From assembly GCA_905200945.1 (NCBI GenBank), contig CAJKMG010000001.1, forward strand, positions 298,533 to 362,532: a stretch of 64,000 nt of DNA, given 5' to 3'. The position numbers were made by a program, and so were the translations under genes. This document shows, piece by piece, positions 37,026 to 47,080 of this stretch. Every line of letters starts with the position of its first letter. The stretch's first letter is position 1. The notes below the pieces were generated by a model. That model had not been told where the DNA came from. It did not search any database and saw nothing but the letters and a program-made list of their open reading frames with translations. This DNA comes from an uncultured Akkermansia sp. (GTDB lineage: Bacteria > Verrucomicrobiota > Verrucomicrobiia > Verrucomicrobiales > Akkermansiaceae).

Positions 37026-38045
37026 AAGTTCGGCGGAATAAGTAGAGGGACGGGAATGAAAAATCAAGCGCTTTTTTTCGATTTCATCAAATTCAAGCCG
37101 TTTTCAATGTCATCCGGCCTTTCCGCCGGCCTTCACGCATGGGATTGAATACCTGTTTCTTTCACAAACATACCGCGCGAGGAGGCATCCGGAGCGTTCG
37201 CCACAGGATGGAAGAAGCCTGTTTATTTAACTCTTCCTAACCATTATTTCCAACACCCCATGGAAACATATCTGGAAGGAGTCCATGCAAAACACGCCAA
37301 CTCTCTGGGCGCGAAGGATATTTCTGATTTTTTAGAAATATCCCAGCAAATAAGATGGTCATGATAATGAGCCGCACCTCGGATGTACCGCTTGCGTAGG
37401 CAATGGGCGCGTGTATCATCCCGGCATGCAAACGGCGGCCGGACAGGGATATCTGCCGTTAAAAAGACGGCCCTCCCCTCCGGCGCCTGCAAGGAAGATT
37501 GAAAAAAGGCATGGAGGGCTCTACCTGCACGCACCGCCTGTTTCCAATCCTTTGCGGAATCGACATTCCATTATTAGGGAAGACAGGGCCGGGAACTGGT
37601 ACCATCCACGCAGATTGGCGGCGGAACCGTTCACCGGATATGCCTCAACAGAGAATTTCCATGGGAGTATGAAGAAGAACGCAAGATGCTTCTACCTCTT
37701 ATAGAGGAATAGAGGAGAGCGGCTGTTTTAATTCCTGTTCCGGATTATGGACGAATCATTTGCCGGATACATGAACGGAACCCGGAAGGGGACAAAATGT
37801 GCAGCTCTGCACGGAGAGCTATGTTCCAATGGGTTCCGGAAAAAATCCTAGTAAACTCCGGAAAAATCTGTGGGAGAAAAGAGCGTTGCTTTTCCAGGAA
37901 AGGCCGGTTCATCTCCGCTCGGAACCGTTTCATCAAAGCAGTCTCCGGAGGCTCCGGGGAGAAGCCCGCGGCGAAACATGATTTTGTCCTTTTCTCCGTG
38001 GGGGGAATGGGGCATCATGCCGCCGCACACTAATCATTGACGTAC
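37026..38045. other. 1-kb intergenic region between rpsN and argG
   Basis: The flanking genes diverge, so promoters for both are expected. Short open frames (for example 37411-37704 plus, 37745-37936 minus, 37797-38033 plus) overlap each other on opposite strands without protein-like features. I see no tRNA, repeat array or riboswitch fold, though an unknown RNA cannot be excluded. Confidence 0.4.
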
Positions 38046-39338
38046 ATGAAAATCGTAGTTGCATACTCTGGCGGCCTTGACACCTCCGTTCTTCTGAAGT
38101 GGCTCAAGGAGAAATATAATGCCGAAATCATCGCCTACTGCGCAGACGTCGGCCAGGCTGAAGAACTGGACGGACTGGAGGCCAAAGCCCTGGCGACGGG
38201 CGCCTCCAAATGCTTCATCGGCGACCTCAAGGAAGACTTCGCCACCAACTACATCTTCCCGATGATGCAGGCCAATGCCCTTTACGAAGGCCGCTACCTG
38301 CTGGGAACCTCCATCGCCCGCCCCTGCATTTCCAAGGATATGGTGGATCTGGCTATCCGGGAAGGCGCGGACGCCATCGCCCACGGAGCTACCGGAAAGG
38401 GGAACGACCAGGTCCGCTTTGAACTGGCCGTCAATGCCCTGGCACCTAACATCAAGGTCATTGCCCCGTGGCGCGATCCCGAATTCCGCCGGCAGTTCCC
38501 GGGCCGCACGGAAATGATCGCCTACGCGGAATCCCACGGCATCCCGATCCGGCAGTCTCTGAAAAAGCCTTATTCCATGGACCGCAACCTGCTCCACATT
38601 TCCTTTGAAGCAGGGATGCTGGAAGATACCTGGTACGACGGCACCACCCCCGCCGACCGGGAAATGTACAAGCTTTCCGTTTCCCCGGAAGACGCTCCGG
38701 ACCAGGCCGAATACATCCAGCTCCTGTATGAAAAGGGCAATGTCATCGGCATCCAGTACGATGGCCTTGACGCCCTCCTGAAAGAACTGGGCGTCACCCC
38801 GAAAGGAGAACGCGACGGTTATACCCTGCTCAGCCCTCTGGGCGTCATGTACGTGCTGAACGCCCTGGGCGGCAAGCATGGCATCGGCCGCGTGGATATC
38901 GTGGAAAACCGCTTTGTGGGCATGAAGAGCCGCGGCATTTATGAAACTCCCGGCGGCACCATCCTGCTGGCGGCCCACCGCGATATTGAAACAATTACAA
39001 TTGACCGGGAAGTTCAGAAGGTGCGCGACTCCCTCATCCCGGAATACGCTACGCTGGTTTACAACGGCTTCTGGTTTGCACCGGAACGCGAGGCCATCCA
39101 GGCCCTGGTGACCAAATCCCAGGAAACCGTCAACGGGGAAGTACGCCTGAAGCTTTACAAAGGCAACGTCATGTACGCCGGACGCCGTTCCCCGCAGTCC
39201 CTGTATTCCGAAGAAATCGCCACGATGGAAGGCGGCCACGAGGAACTGTACAACCAGAATGACGCAGAAGGCTTTATCCACCTCAACGGATTGCGCCTGA
39301 AGCAATTCAGCCGCGTCAACAAACCTTACGGCAATTAA
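38046..39338 (+). CDS. argG: Argininosuccinate synthase
   Basis: Joins citrulline and aspartate with ATP in arginine synthesis. The N-terminal PP-loop VVAYSGGLDTSVLLKWL is clear, followed by the GTSIARP segment (about 90), GATGKGNDQVRFEL and the YETPGGTIL part near the C-terminus. The start is set at the ATG (MKIVVAYSGG); a TTG three codons upstream is less likely. 430 residues fits the family, and a strong terminator follows. No other arg gene is near. Confidence 0.97.
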   Translation: MKIVVAYSGGLDTSVLLKWLKEKYNAEIIAYCADVGQAEELDGLEAKALATGASKCFIGDLKEDFATNYIFPMMQANALYEGRYLLGTSIARPCISKDMVDLAIREGADAIAHGATGKGNDQVRFELAVNALAPNIKVIAPWRDPEFRRQFPGRTEMIAYAESHGIPIRQSLKKPYSMDRNLLHISFEAGMLEDTWYDGTTPADREMYKLSVSPEDAPDQAEYIQLLYEKGNVIGIQYDGLDALLKELGVTPKGERDGYTLLSPLGVMYVLNALGGKHGIGRVDIVENRFVGMKSRGIYETPGGTILLAAHRDIETITIDREVQKVRDSLIPEYATLVYNGFWFAPEREAIQALVTKSQETVNGEVRLKLYKGNVMYAGRRSPQSLYSEEIATMEGGHEELYNQNDAEGFIHLNGLRLKQFSRVNKPYGN

Positions 39339-39366
39339 GCGCCCGTAACGGTACCACTCTTTATCA

Positions 39367-39401
39367 AACCGTCCGGAAAAGGTATTCCGGACGGTTTTTT
39401 C
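39367..39401 (+). terminator. Intrinsic terminator of argG
   Basis: AACCGTCCGGA pairs with TCCGGACGGTT around AAAGGTAT, followed by TTTTTTC. It starts about 28 nt after the stop codon. Confidence 0.88.
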
Positions 39402-39439
39402 TTTGCAATACCCCTTTTCTTTCCCGCGTAGTAACCGTT

Positions 39440-40999
39440 ATGGGATTTCTTTCACACGCATTCCTGGCGGCTGCATTTTCGCTCTCTCCGTTTCTGGCGT
39501 CTGCCGCTGCCTTCAAACCCAATATCATTCTTATTTACGCGGATGACCTGGGCATGGGCATGCTGGGCTGCTACGGCCAGGAAATCGTGAAGACGCCCAA
39601 TATCGACCGCCTGGCCTGCCAGGGCATCATGTTCACCCGGTGCTACAGCAGCCAATACTGCTGCCCGGCGCGCGCTTCCCTGCTTATGGGCGTGCACGAC
39701 AGCCACTCCCATTCCTACACCCAGACAGAGGGAGCCCTGGTCATCATGGCGGAACGGCAAGGCTGGCCCAATGAGAAACTGGAAGAGAAAGCGGCACAGG
39801 CAGCACAGATCAAGGCAGCCGAAAGAGAAGTGTTCCTCCCGGAATTGCTGAAAAAGGCCGGATACGTCACGGGACAGTTCGGCAAGCTGGAATGGGGATT
39901 CACCACCTGGCACGGAGAATTGAAAAGACACGGCTGGGACCGCTATGCAGGGTACATGGACCATCAGCGGGCCCATGGATTTTATCCCTCCTTTCTCTGG
40001 AAAGACGGCAAACGTCTCCCCCTGAAAGGCAATACCCACGCCGACGGAGGCAAAACCCCGGAAAACTACAGTCCGGGAGCCACAGAAAAACGAAGAGGCA
40101 ACCGGGAAGGCAAGGTCACCTACGCTCCGGACGTGATGCTGGCGGAAACCCTTCGCTTCATGGAGGAAAACCGGGGCAGGCCCATGTTTATCTTTTTTTC
40201 CACCAATCTTCCCCATGGTCCGGTAGATATTCCTCCGGAAGAAAACACGTACGCGGGCAACACCGCCATCCGCCAGGCCTATGACAATGCCAATGGAACC
40301 AACAGGGAATGCGCCGAAGCGGCAGAAGAATACGCTTCCATGGTGGACAAGCTGGACAGGCAGGTCGGAGCCATCGTGGAGCAGGTGCGCAGGCTGGGCC
40401 TGGACAAACGCACCATTATTATTTTCAGTTCCGACAACGGGCATGAACTTTACTACCGTACGGACAAGGGGCGCGGCCGCGGGCTTGACTGCCACGGAGG
40501 CGTTCTGGACGGCACCGGGGAACTGCTGGATGTTTTCCGCGGCAGCCGCGGCCGCGTTGGGCCAAACAACTCCATCGCCAATCTGGCCGGTCTGAAATGG
40601 ACCAGTCATGAAGGGGGCATCCGTGTTCCCCTTATCATTTCCTGGCCCGGCACGCTTCCCCATGGAAAGGTCTGCCACAGCCTGGTAGCCAACTACGACC
40701 ACATGGCCGCTTTTGCCGATCTGGCGGGAGTCCGCATGCCGGAAGGTAAAGATGCCGTTTCCTATACAGATATATTGTTCGGCAACACTACCAGTCAGCG
40801 CGATTATGTAATCGTGGACCACACCGTCATCACGGGAGACGGCTGGAAGCTTACGCAAAAACGGAACAAACCTTTCCTCTTTCAAACAGGCAAAGACCCT
40901 GAAGAAAGGCATAATCTTGCGGAAACAAGAAAAGACCAGCTGGAAAAACTCCAGGCCATTTACAGGAAGGAAGTGGGCAGCCCCAGAAAAGACAGGTAA
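39440..40999 (+). CDS. Secreted sulfatase (formylglycine type)
   Basis: A 519-residue exported arylsulfatase-family enzyme. A signal peptide ends near SAAA (residue 24), then NIILIYADDLGMGMLG supplies the metal-binding aspartates (35, 36), and the maturation motif CCPARASLL places the formylglycine-forming Cys at residue 74 (C-x-P-x-R). Later segments IIFSSDNGHELYY and VPLIISWPG are typical. Desulfation of mucin or other host sulfoglycans is the likely role; the substrate is not predictable. An activating enzyme for the Cys must be encoded elsewhere. It is followed by rsmB after 84 nt. Confidence 0.92.
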   Translation: MGFLSHAFLAAAFSLSPFLASAAAFKPNIILIYADDLGMGMLGCYGQEIVKTPNIDRLACQGIMFTRCYSSQYCCPARASLLMGVHDSHSHSYTQTEGALVIMAERQGWPNEKLEEKAAQAAQIKAAEREVFLPELLKKAGYVTGQFGKLEWGFTTWHGELKRHGWDRYAGYMDHQRAHGFYPSFLWKDGKRLPLKGNTHADGGKTPENYSPGATEKRRGNREGKVTYAPDVMLAETLRFMEENRGRPMFIFFSTNLPHGPVDIPPEENTYAGNTAIRQAYDNANGTNRECAEAAEEYASMVDKLDRQVGAIVEQVRRLGLDKRTIIIFSSDNGHELYYRTDKGRGRGLDCHGGVLDGTGELLDVFRGSRGRVGPNNSIANLAGLKWTSHEGGIRVPLIISWPGTLPHGKVCHSLVANYDHMAAFADLAGVRMPEGKDAVSYTDILFGNTTSQRDYVIVDHTVITGDGWKLTQKRNKPFLFQTGKDPEERHNLAETRKDQLEKLQAIYRKEVGSPRKDR

Positions 41000-41083
41000 A
41001 AACCGGGACTGGTCTGCCCCCCCTTTTTCCGCCGGGCGTTTTTGCAGGTTGAAACCTGAGCGTTCCGCATGTAGAGTTCCCCG

Positions 41084-42322
41084 GTGAAGAACAATCCCCC
41101 CTCCCCCCGCCAGACAGCGCTGAATTGCCTGAGAAGCTGGCATGCAGGCAGCTCCTTCGCGGAGACCCTCGTGGACCGGGAATGTTCACGAGCCGCGCTT
41201 CCACCGGCAGACAGGCATCTGGTACAGGCCTTGGTCTTCAGCGTACTGCGCAACCGGACCTGGCTGGATCACGTAATAGGAACCTTCCGGAAAGGCAGAC
41301 TGGATGAAGAAGCACGTCTTATTCTCCAACTGGGGCTGTGCCAGCTTTTCCTGCTGGGCATGGCGAACTACGCCGCTGTATATGAAACCGTAAATCTTGC
41401 GCCCGCACGTCTGAGAGGGCTGGTAAACGCTATCCTGCGCAATGCTTTGCGGCGGGAGAAAACCATTCTGGAGGAACGGGAACAGCTTCCGCTTTCCACT
41501 CATTATTCCACCCCCGCGTGGCTGGTACGGAGATGGATGGAACAAATGGGGCCGCAGACGGCCCGGGACCTGCTCCGCTGGAACAACACCACGCCGCGCC
41601 TGTATGTGCGCGCCAATCCTCTGAAGCCCATGAAAAATATTCCGGCATCCCTCACCCCGCTGGACCGCGCACCCGGCTGGTTCTCCGTGGAAGGCCTTCT
41701 GCCGCTGGAAGAAATCAAAGCAGGTTCCCTTTACGTGGCGGATCCTTCCACCCGTTACTCCATTGACCTGCTGTCCCCCCAGGCCGGGGAGGAAATTCTG
41801 GACGCCTGCGCCGCCCCCGGCGGTAAATCCGCCGCCATCATCGCCGCTACCGGAGGCAAAGCCCGCCTGACCGCCACGGATCTCCACGAACACCGGCTGC
41901 CCACCCTGAAGGAAAACCTGGACAGGCAGGGTTCTTCCTTCGTCAGAACGGCGCAGGCGGACTGGTCCCTCCCCTGCCGACCGGAATGGGAGGGCCGCTT
42001 TGACGCCGTGCTTCTGGACGTTCCCTGTTCCAATACCGGAGTCATCCAACGCCGCGTAGACGTCCGCTGGCGCCTGACTCCGGCGGAAATCCGCCGTCTG
42101 GCCGCTCTCCAGAAGACCATCCTTGAAAATGCCTCCCGCGCCGTCAAGCCGGGCGGCAGACTGGTTTATTCCACCTGTTCTATTGACGCGGAGGAAGACG
42201 GACTGCTGGTCAGGGACTTTCTGCAGAACCACCCGGAATGGACGCTGAAAGAAGAAAAACTTATCCTCCCCCACAAGGAAAAATCGGACGGCGCGTATGC
42301 GGTCCTTTTGATCTGTGCTTGA
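41084..42322 (+). CDS. rsmB: 16S rRNA (cytosine-C5) methyltransferase RsmB
   Basis: A SAM-dependent m5C methyltransferase expected to act on 16S rRNA position 967. An N-terminal NusB-like helical domain (about 1-135) precedes the catalytic domain with DACAAPGGKSAA (SAM binding), LLDVPCSNTGVIQRR (general Cys) and YSTCSIDAEED (nucleophile Cys). 412 residues fits RsmB rather than RsmF. The start codon is GTG. The stop is 52 nt before tpiA, probably the same transcript. Confidence 0.93.
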   Translation: MKNNPPSPRQTALNCLRSWHAGSSFAETLVDRECSRAALPPADRHLVQALVFSVLRNRTWLDHVIGTFRKGRLDEEARLILQLGLCQLFLLGMANYAAVYETVNLAPARLRGLVNAILRNALRREKTILEEREQLPLSTHYSTPAWLVRRWMEQMGPQTARDLLRWNNTTPRLYVRANPLKPMKNIPASLTPLDRAPGWFSVEGLLPLEEIKAGSLYVADPSTRYSIDLLSPQAGEEILDACAAPGGKSAAIIAATGGKARLTATDLHEHRLPTLKENLDRQGSSFVRTAQADWSLPCRPEWEGRFDAVLLDVPCSNTGVIQRRVDVRWRLTPAEIRRLAALQKTILENASRAVKPGGRLVYSTCSIDAEEDGLLVRDFLQNHPEWTLKEEKLILPHKEKSDGAYAVLLICA

Positions 42323-42374
42323 CCTCGGCTTCAATTTGTCAACAATGTGTGTTCCTGATTCATATCATTCCATT

Positions 42375-43139
42375 ATGTCCCGCAAACCCATCATTGCCGC
42401 CAACTGGAAGATGAACATCGGCCCCGCTGAAGGCGCCCAGTTCATCGAAAGCTTCAAAAACCTCATTAACGGGAAAGACGTCGCGTGCGACGTAGTCATC
42501 ATCCCTCCTTTCACCACCATTCCCTCCGTGCAGAACGCCCTGGGCGGTTGCTCCTGCATCGCCGCAGGCGCCCAGAACGTCTCCCAGTATGACAACGGAG
42601 CCTATACCGGGGAAATCTCCACCAGCATGCTGAATGAACTGGGGCTCAAGTATGTGGTGCTCGGCCACAGCGAACGCCGCCAATATTTCGGAGAAACGGA
42701 TGCTATCATCAACGCCAAAATCAAGAAGGCCATCGCCGCAGGCATTACCCCCATTTTCTGCATCGGCGAAACGAAGGACGAACGCCTGGGAGGCATTTTG
42801 GAACCCGTGCTGGAAATCCAGCTCAAGGGCGGCCTCAAGGATCTCACCCCGGAGGAGGTATCCAGCCTGGTCATCGCCTATGAACCCGTCTGGGCCATCG
42901 GCACCGGCCTGACCGCAACTTCCAAGGAAGCTCAGGAAGCCCATTCCTTTATCCGCAAGGTTATTTCCGACGTCTTCGGAGCAGACGCCGCCGCCAAGGT
43001 GCGCATCCAGTACGGCGGCTCCGTAAAACCGGAAAATGTGGAGGAACTCATGGCCCAGCCGGACATTGACGGTGCTCTGGTGGGCGGCGCTTCCCTGAAG
43101 CCGGAATCCTTCGCTGCTCTGGTAACTTCCGCCAAATAA
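42375..43139 (+). CDS. tpiA: Triosephosphate isomerase
   Basis: Interconverts dihydroxyacetone phosphate and glyceraldehyde 3-phosphate. All catalytic residues are visible: Asn10 and Lys12 in AANWKMN, the His in VLGHSERRQYFG and the Glu in AYEPVWAIGTG; the phosphate loop is QYGGSVKPEN. 254 residues is normal. The start is MSRKPIIAANW; the in-frame extension of 20 residues upstream is discarded. A terminator follows at 43166. Confidence 0.97.
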   Translation: MSRKPIIAANWKMNIGPAEGAQFIESFKNLINGKDVACDVVIIPPFTTIPSVQNALGGCSCIAAGAQNVSQYDNGAYTGEISTSMLNELGLKYVVLGHSERRQYFGETDAIINAKIKKAIAAGITPIFCIGETKDERLGGILEPVLEIQLKGGLKDLTPEEVSSLVIAYEPVWAIGTGLTATSKEAQEAHSFIRKVISDVFGADAAAKVRIQYGGSVKPENVEELMAQPDIDGALVGGASLKPESFAALVTSAK

Positions 43140-43165
43140 GCGGAATCCGACGCCCCCCTTTCTAC

Positions 43166-43195
43166 AGGCCGGTCCTTCACGGGACCGGCCTTTTT
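43166..43195 (+). terminator. Intrinsic terminator of tpiA
   Basis: AGGCCGGTCC pairs with GGACCGGCCT around TTCACG, followed by TTTTTCAT. Confidence 0.9.
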
Positions 43196-43286
43196 CATCT
43201 CCGGCACACAGGGCAGGCTCTTTTCCCCCAAGAGCGCAGTTTCTGCCTTTTCAAGCGGCCTCAATCGTGCATAATGGCGGGAAATC

Positions 43287-43970
43287 ATGAAAACCCGCTT
43301 ACTTACCCCACGCAGCAAAGGTTTTACGCTTATTGAAGTTCTTGTAGTTATCGCCATCATTGCCCTGCTGGCAGGCGTCTCCTACAGCATTTATTCCCAT
43401 GCCACGGAAACGGCGGCCAGAACGCGCTGCACGGACAATCTGCGCCGCATTAGTGACTGGGGCAAGGAATTCGCAGGCCAGAACGGCGGGAAACTGCCCT
43501 CCAGCGGCATGAAAGACAGCCTCCTGAGCGCCAGGGAATGCCGGAACTGGTGGGACGCCCTGGCGCCCATCGTCAATGCGGAACAACCCGACCTGATTGC
43601 CCGGAACGCCAAAGAGCCCAACATGCTTCCGGACACGTTCCGCTGCAAAAACGACAAGCGTCCGGAAATCCTTGGAGCGGAGGACGCCAACCTTCCCGCC
43701 GGCCCAAACACTATTTCCTACACCAGCTGGCTGGACAACCGGAAGGGGCGTCCCATGAATGTGGCGCGCGGCCAGGCCCTGCGGGGCAAACCCTGGATCA
43801 GCGACGGCGTCCCGATTGACGGGCGCAGCGTCATCACGGAACAGGATTTTGAGGAAATCGTAGTCCCGGCCCTTGAACGTCATCAGGGAGGGATCATGGT
43901 GCTTTATGCGGACGGGAAAATATCCCCCGTTGAGGATCCTACGCTTAACAAAGTCACCCAAGGCTCCTGA
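43287..43970 (+). CDS. Prepilin-like (type IV pilin/pseudopilin) protein with H-X9-DG motif
   Basis: A 227-residue protein. The N-terminus has a prepilin cleavage site and helix, KGFTLIEVLVVIAIIALLAG, cut before the Phe by a type 4 prepilin peptidase. Near the end the motif H-QGGIMVLYA-DG is an exact H-X9-DG, common in Planctomycetes and Verrucomicrobia pseudopilins. Four cysteines lie in the middle of the globular part. Such proteins are exported and may act in a pseudopilus or at the surface. It sits between tpiA and a small membrane protein, and its substrate is unknown. Confidence 0.85.
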   Translation: MKTRLLTPRSKGFTLIEVLVVIAIIALLAGVSYSIYSHATETAARTRCTDNLRRISDWGKEFAGQNGGKLPSSGMKDSLLSARECRNWWDALAPIVNAEQPDLIARNAKEPNMLPDTFRCKNDKRPEILGAEDANLPAGPNTISYTSWLDNRKGRPMNVARGQALRGKPWISDGVPIDGRSVITEQDFEEIVVPALERHQGGIMVLYADGKISPVEDPTLNKVTQGS

Positions 43971-44100
43971 GCCCCGTGTTTTTCCGCCCGGCGCGGGAGG
44001 AAAGCCGACGGACCGTTGCCGGTAATCCAATGGAATTTTCTTCCTACTACCGCTGATTCGTCTTTACGAAGCCGGGATAATCATTAAGGTTAGCGTCCAG

Positions 44101-44712
44101 ATGAACCAGCATGCACCTTTCCTGCATCCGTATGATGGAATGATACCACTGTCTGTGGCAGGGTATATCCTGGGATTCGTCCTGTTGCTGGTCCACCTGT
44201 ATGCGCTGGTAAAAAGGCAGCAGGTGCAGGCTTTTCTGCTGGCGTCTCCACGCAACCATCTGCTGGCCCAGATTCTGCTGGCCGTCGGCCTGTTCTGGTT
44301 CTTTCTGCTGGTGGCTCCGGAAGGATTGGGCGTGCTGAGCCGCTTCCGGGTAGGGCTGGCGGAATTTGAAGGCATCCGCTGGCTGCTCCAGCTGGCATGC
44401 CCTGTCTTTCTGGTGCTGATGGTCACGCAGGTGAAAAACCTGCTCTTTCCACGGGCGCTGGGCATCTTCGGCCTGATGGTGGCGGCTCCGCTGCTCAGCG
44501 CCGCCTTCCTTCAGGAACCATTGACCAGACTCCTCATTCCCATCTGGTGTTACATCGTCATTTTCCTTTCGATTATCTGGATAGGGAAGCCCTACCTGTA
44601 CCGTGACATGGTCAACAAAATATGCTCCAGGCCCACCTGGTGGACGCCTCTTTGCCTGGGAGGCATGGCCTATGGAGCCGCCATTCTGCTCTGCGCCATC
44701 CTGTGGTGGTAG
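44101..44712 (+). CDS. Multi-pass membrane protein of unknown function
   Basis: 203 residues with about six hydrophobic helices, including MIPLSVAGYILGFVLLLVHL, LLAQILLAVGLFWFFLLV, LACPVFLVLMV, ALGIFGLMVAAPLLSA, LLIPIWCYIVIFLSIIWI and a last one near the C-terminus. No family is recognised. The hydrophobic pattern is far more convincing than the overlapping minus-strand frame. It lies before a sulfatase gene. Confidence 0.65.
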   Translation: MNQHAPFLHPYDGMIPLSVAGYILGFVLLLVHLYALVKRQQVQAFLLASPRNHLLAQILLAVGLFWFFLLVAPEGLGVLSRFRVGLAEFEGIRWLLQLACPVFLVLMVTQVKNLLFPRALGIFGLMVAAPLLSAAFLQEPLTRLLIPIWCYIVIFLSIIWIGKPYLYRDMVNKICSRPTWWTPLCLGGMAYGAAILLCAILWW

Positions 44713-44763
44713 GAAAGCCATCCTTTCCGGCACCGCAGCATCACGCAGAAAATACATTCAGCA

Positions 44764-44834
44764 GCCGGAGAAAGTCTCCGGCAAAAACAGGCATACTCAG
44801 GGCGGCCCTTTCCGTAACGGCCTGTTTTTTCTCA
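44764..44834 (+). terminator. Probable terminator after the membrane protein gene
   Basis: A stem GCCGGAGA/TCTCCGGC (44764-44782) with an AAG loop is followed by a long AACAGGC...GCCTGTT pairing and TTTTTTCTC. Either could end the transcript before the second sulfatase. Confidence 0.5.
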
Positions 44835-44896
44835 TTCCCGTTGCAAGAATCAATAGCAGTTCCGCTTATAATATATGATTATTCCATATTCCTTTC

Positions 44897-46468
44897 ATGC
44901 GCTCTATCCTGCGTTCCTCCATCCTGGCCAGCATAGCCCTCTGGCTGCTCTCCCTTGCCCCTTCCCTGGCGAATAGGCCCAATATTGTCCTTATCCTGGC
45001 CGATGACATGGGATGGTCCGATCCGGGCTGCTACGGCTCGGAAATACCCACTCCGGCCCTGGACTCCCTGGCCAGACAGGGAATGCTGGCAACCCGGCTC
45101 TATACCGCTTCCCGCTGTTCCCCCTCCCGGGCCTCCATCATGACCGGCTGCGAACCTCACAAGGCGGACGTAGGGCTGCTGGATGACGACAGCGGGCGTC
45201 CCGGCTACCGCGGCCGCCTGAATCCGGATATCCCCACCCTGCCGGAACTTCTGAAAAAAGCGGGATACCGTACCTATCTTTCCGGGAAATGGCATCTTGG
45301 AAAAGTCCGGGGAGCCTATCCATGGGACCGCGGCTTTGACCATTCCCGCGGTTTACTGGGCGGAGCGGCGGATTATTACAAACCCATGCCGGATCGGCCT
45401 TTCGGGGAAAACGGGAAACTGCTCCGGCCGGAGGATCTGCCGAAGGACTTCTACATGACGGATGATATCACCAAAACGGCTCTGGCCTATATTGAAGATG
45501 CCGCCAAAAGCAACCGGCCCTTCTTTCTCTACGTGGCTTATACGGCTCCGCACACTCCCCTCCAGGCCCCCAGGGGGGAAATAGAAAAAATGCTCCCGTT
45601 CTACAACGGCAAATCCCCCCATGCCATTGCTTCCCAAAGACTGGAAAAACAAAAGCTGCTGGGAATCGTCCCGCCTGCCGCCACACTGGGCATGGCCGGC
45701 AAATTCAATCCCGAAGGCTACAAAAAAGCCTCCGCAAGGCGCAAGGATTATATTGCCGAATGCATGGCCACCTACGCCGCCCAAATCGCTATTATGGACC
45801 GTGGAATAGGCCGCATCCTTGCGTCCCTGGAACGTCACCGCCTCAACGACAATACCATCGTCATGTTTCTGTCAGACAATGGCGCAACAGCGGAAATGCC
45901 CCAGAACAATAAAAACAAAAAGACCACCCTTCCTATAGGCCCTCTGGGAGAAATCGGCTGCAGGGACGGATACGGCCCCATGTGGGCGGCTGTGTCCAAT
46001 ACCCCTTACCGCCAGTATAAAATAGAAACCTTTGACGGAGGGCTGTCCGCCCCCTTCATCATTCGCTATCCTTCCAAAATTCGTCCCGGATCACGCTACC
46101 ACTCGCCTTTCCTGCTTCAGGATATCGCCCCCACCTGCCTTGCATGGGCCGCTCTCCCAATTCCGGCCCATATGGACGGCAAACCGCTCAACACCTACTG
46201 GAACAATCCCGCGAAACTTCCTCCGGCCAAAGTGTGGGACTTCATTCCCAATACCTGCCCATCCCGCATCATTTTCTGGGAACATCAGAGAAACCGGGCT
46301 GCCCTGACAAGCCAATTCAAGCTGGTGGCTCCCAACCGGGGCCCCTGGCAGGTGTACGACATCAGGGACAGGACGGAGCAGAAAAATCTGGCATCCAGGC
46401 ACCAGACGCTTGTGGAGCAACTGTCCGAACAGTACAGGAAATGGGCGGCAGAAAACCATGCCGAATGA
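44897..46468 (+). CDS. Secreted sulfatase (formylglycine type), second copy
   Basis: A 523-residue exported sulfatase. After a signal sequence (SSILASIALWLLSLAPSLA) come the metal ligands in VLILADDMGWSDPGCYG and the motif CSPSRASIMTG (Cys74, Arg78), then YLSGKWHLGKVRG and TIVMFLSDNGATAEMP. The S/A-type C-S-P-S-R motif and the GKWHLGK segment make it an arylsulfatase-like S1 enzyme, distinct from the first. Mucin or glycosaminoglycan sulfate is the likely substrate; which one cannot be told. Confidence 0.92.
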   Translation: MRSILRSSILASIALWLLSLAPSLANRPNIVLILADDMGWSDPGCYGSEIPTPALDSLARQGMLATRLYTASRCSPSRASIMTGCEPHKADVGLLDDDSGRPGYRGRLNPDIPTLPELLKKAGYRTYLSGKWHLGKVRGAYPWDRGFDHSRGLLGGAADYYKPMPDRPFGENGKLLRPEDLPKDFYMTDDITKTALAYIEDAAKSNRPFFLYVAYTAPHTPLQAPRGEIEKMLPFYNGKSPHAIASQRLEKQKLLGIVPPAATLGMAGKFNPEGYKKASARRKDYIAECMATYAAQIAIMDRGIGRILASLERHRLNDNTIVMFLSDNGATAEMPQNNKNKKTTLPIGPLGEIGCRDGYGPMWAAVSNTPYRQYKIETFDGGLSAPFIIRYPSKIRPGSRYHSPFLLQDIAPTCLAWAALPIPAHMDGKPLNTYWNNPAKLPPAKVWDFIPNTCPSRIIFWEHQRNRAALTSQFKLVAPNRGPWQVYDIRDRTEQKNLASRHQTLVEQLSEQYRKWAAENHAE

Positions 46469-47080
46469 CGTAACACGGCAGGAAAGGGTCATATGCCCCT
46501 AAACGTTTCTATGGAAATCACCTGCCGGAAGAAAGTTCTGATCTCCGTCTCCCCAAAGAACGGAAAATTACATGTGATTTACCGGAAAAGAAAAAGCAGG
46601 AAATAACTGTTCTTCCCGCCCGCGGCAGCTTTCCTGCCTCTCCGGGCATTCCGGGAGCCATTCATTATTTTACACTCCACGCCTCCTTTCCCATGGAGGG
46701 AAATTGCATAAAAATCCGCTTCTTCATTCGGAATTTTCTACGCCCTGTTTTTACCCTGTAATCAAAAATAATCCCTTTATAATCTTAAAACTAGTCAAAA
46801 TACTGCCGCTTACCAAATCATTTCCCAAAAGGAAAACTCTTCTTTTTTCCTAACAATTATTGGAATAAAAGAACCCTTATCATTCAAAGAAATATCGTAT
46901 TAGAATATTTCTAAATTAGTAAAAAACTCATTGATTGTAAATAAACTTAATTTAAAATGCCATAAGAAAAAACTTTCCTCTCCCTTACCCCCGTTCTTTA
47001 CTGCCGCCACATCTGATATGGAATATTTTTGATACTCAATTCATAACACACCTTTAACAAAACTTGCACAGCGTCTTTTT
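46469..47080. other. AT-rich intergenic region
   Basis: From about 46730 to 47050 the sequence is much richer in A and T than its surroundings, with long A and T tracts. No gene is evident. The promoter of the membrane protein at 47081 probably lies here. Confidence 0.45.

Noticed and set aside
37797..38033. A 78-codon frame just upstream of argG
   Set aside because: It overlaps a similar frame on the opposite strand and has no protein-like pattern.
44047..44757. A 236-codon minus-strand frame over the membrane protein gene
   Set aside because: Very rich in Gln and Pro with no signature; the plus frame has six clear hydrophobic helices.
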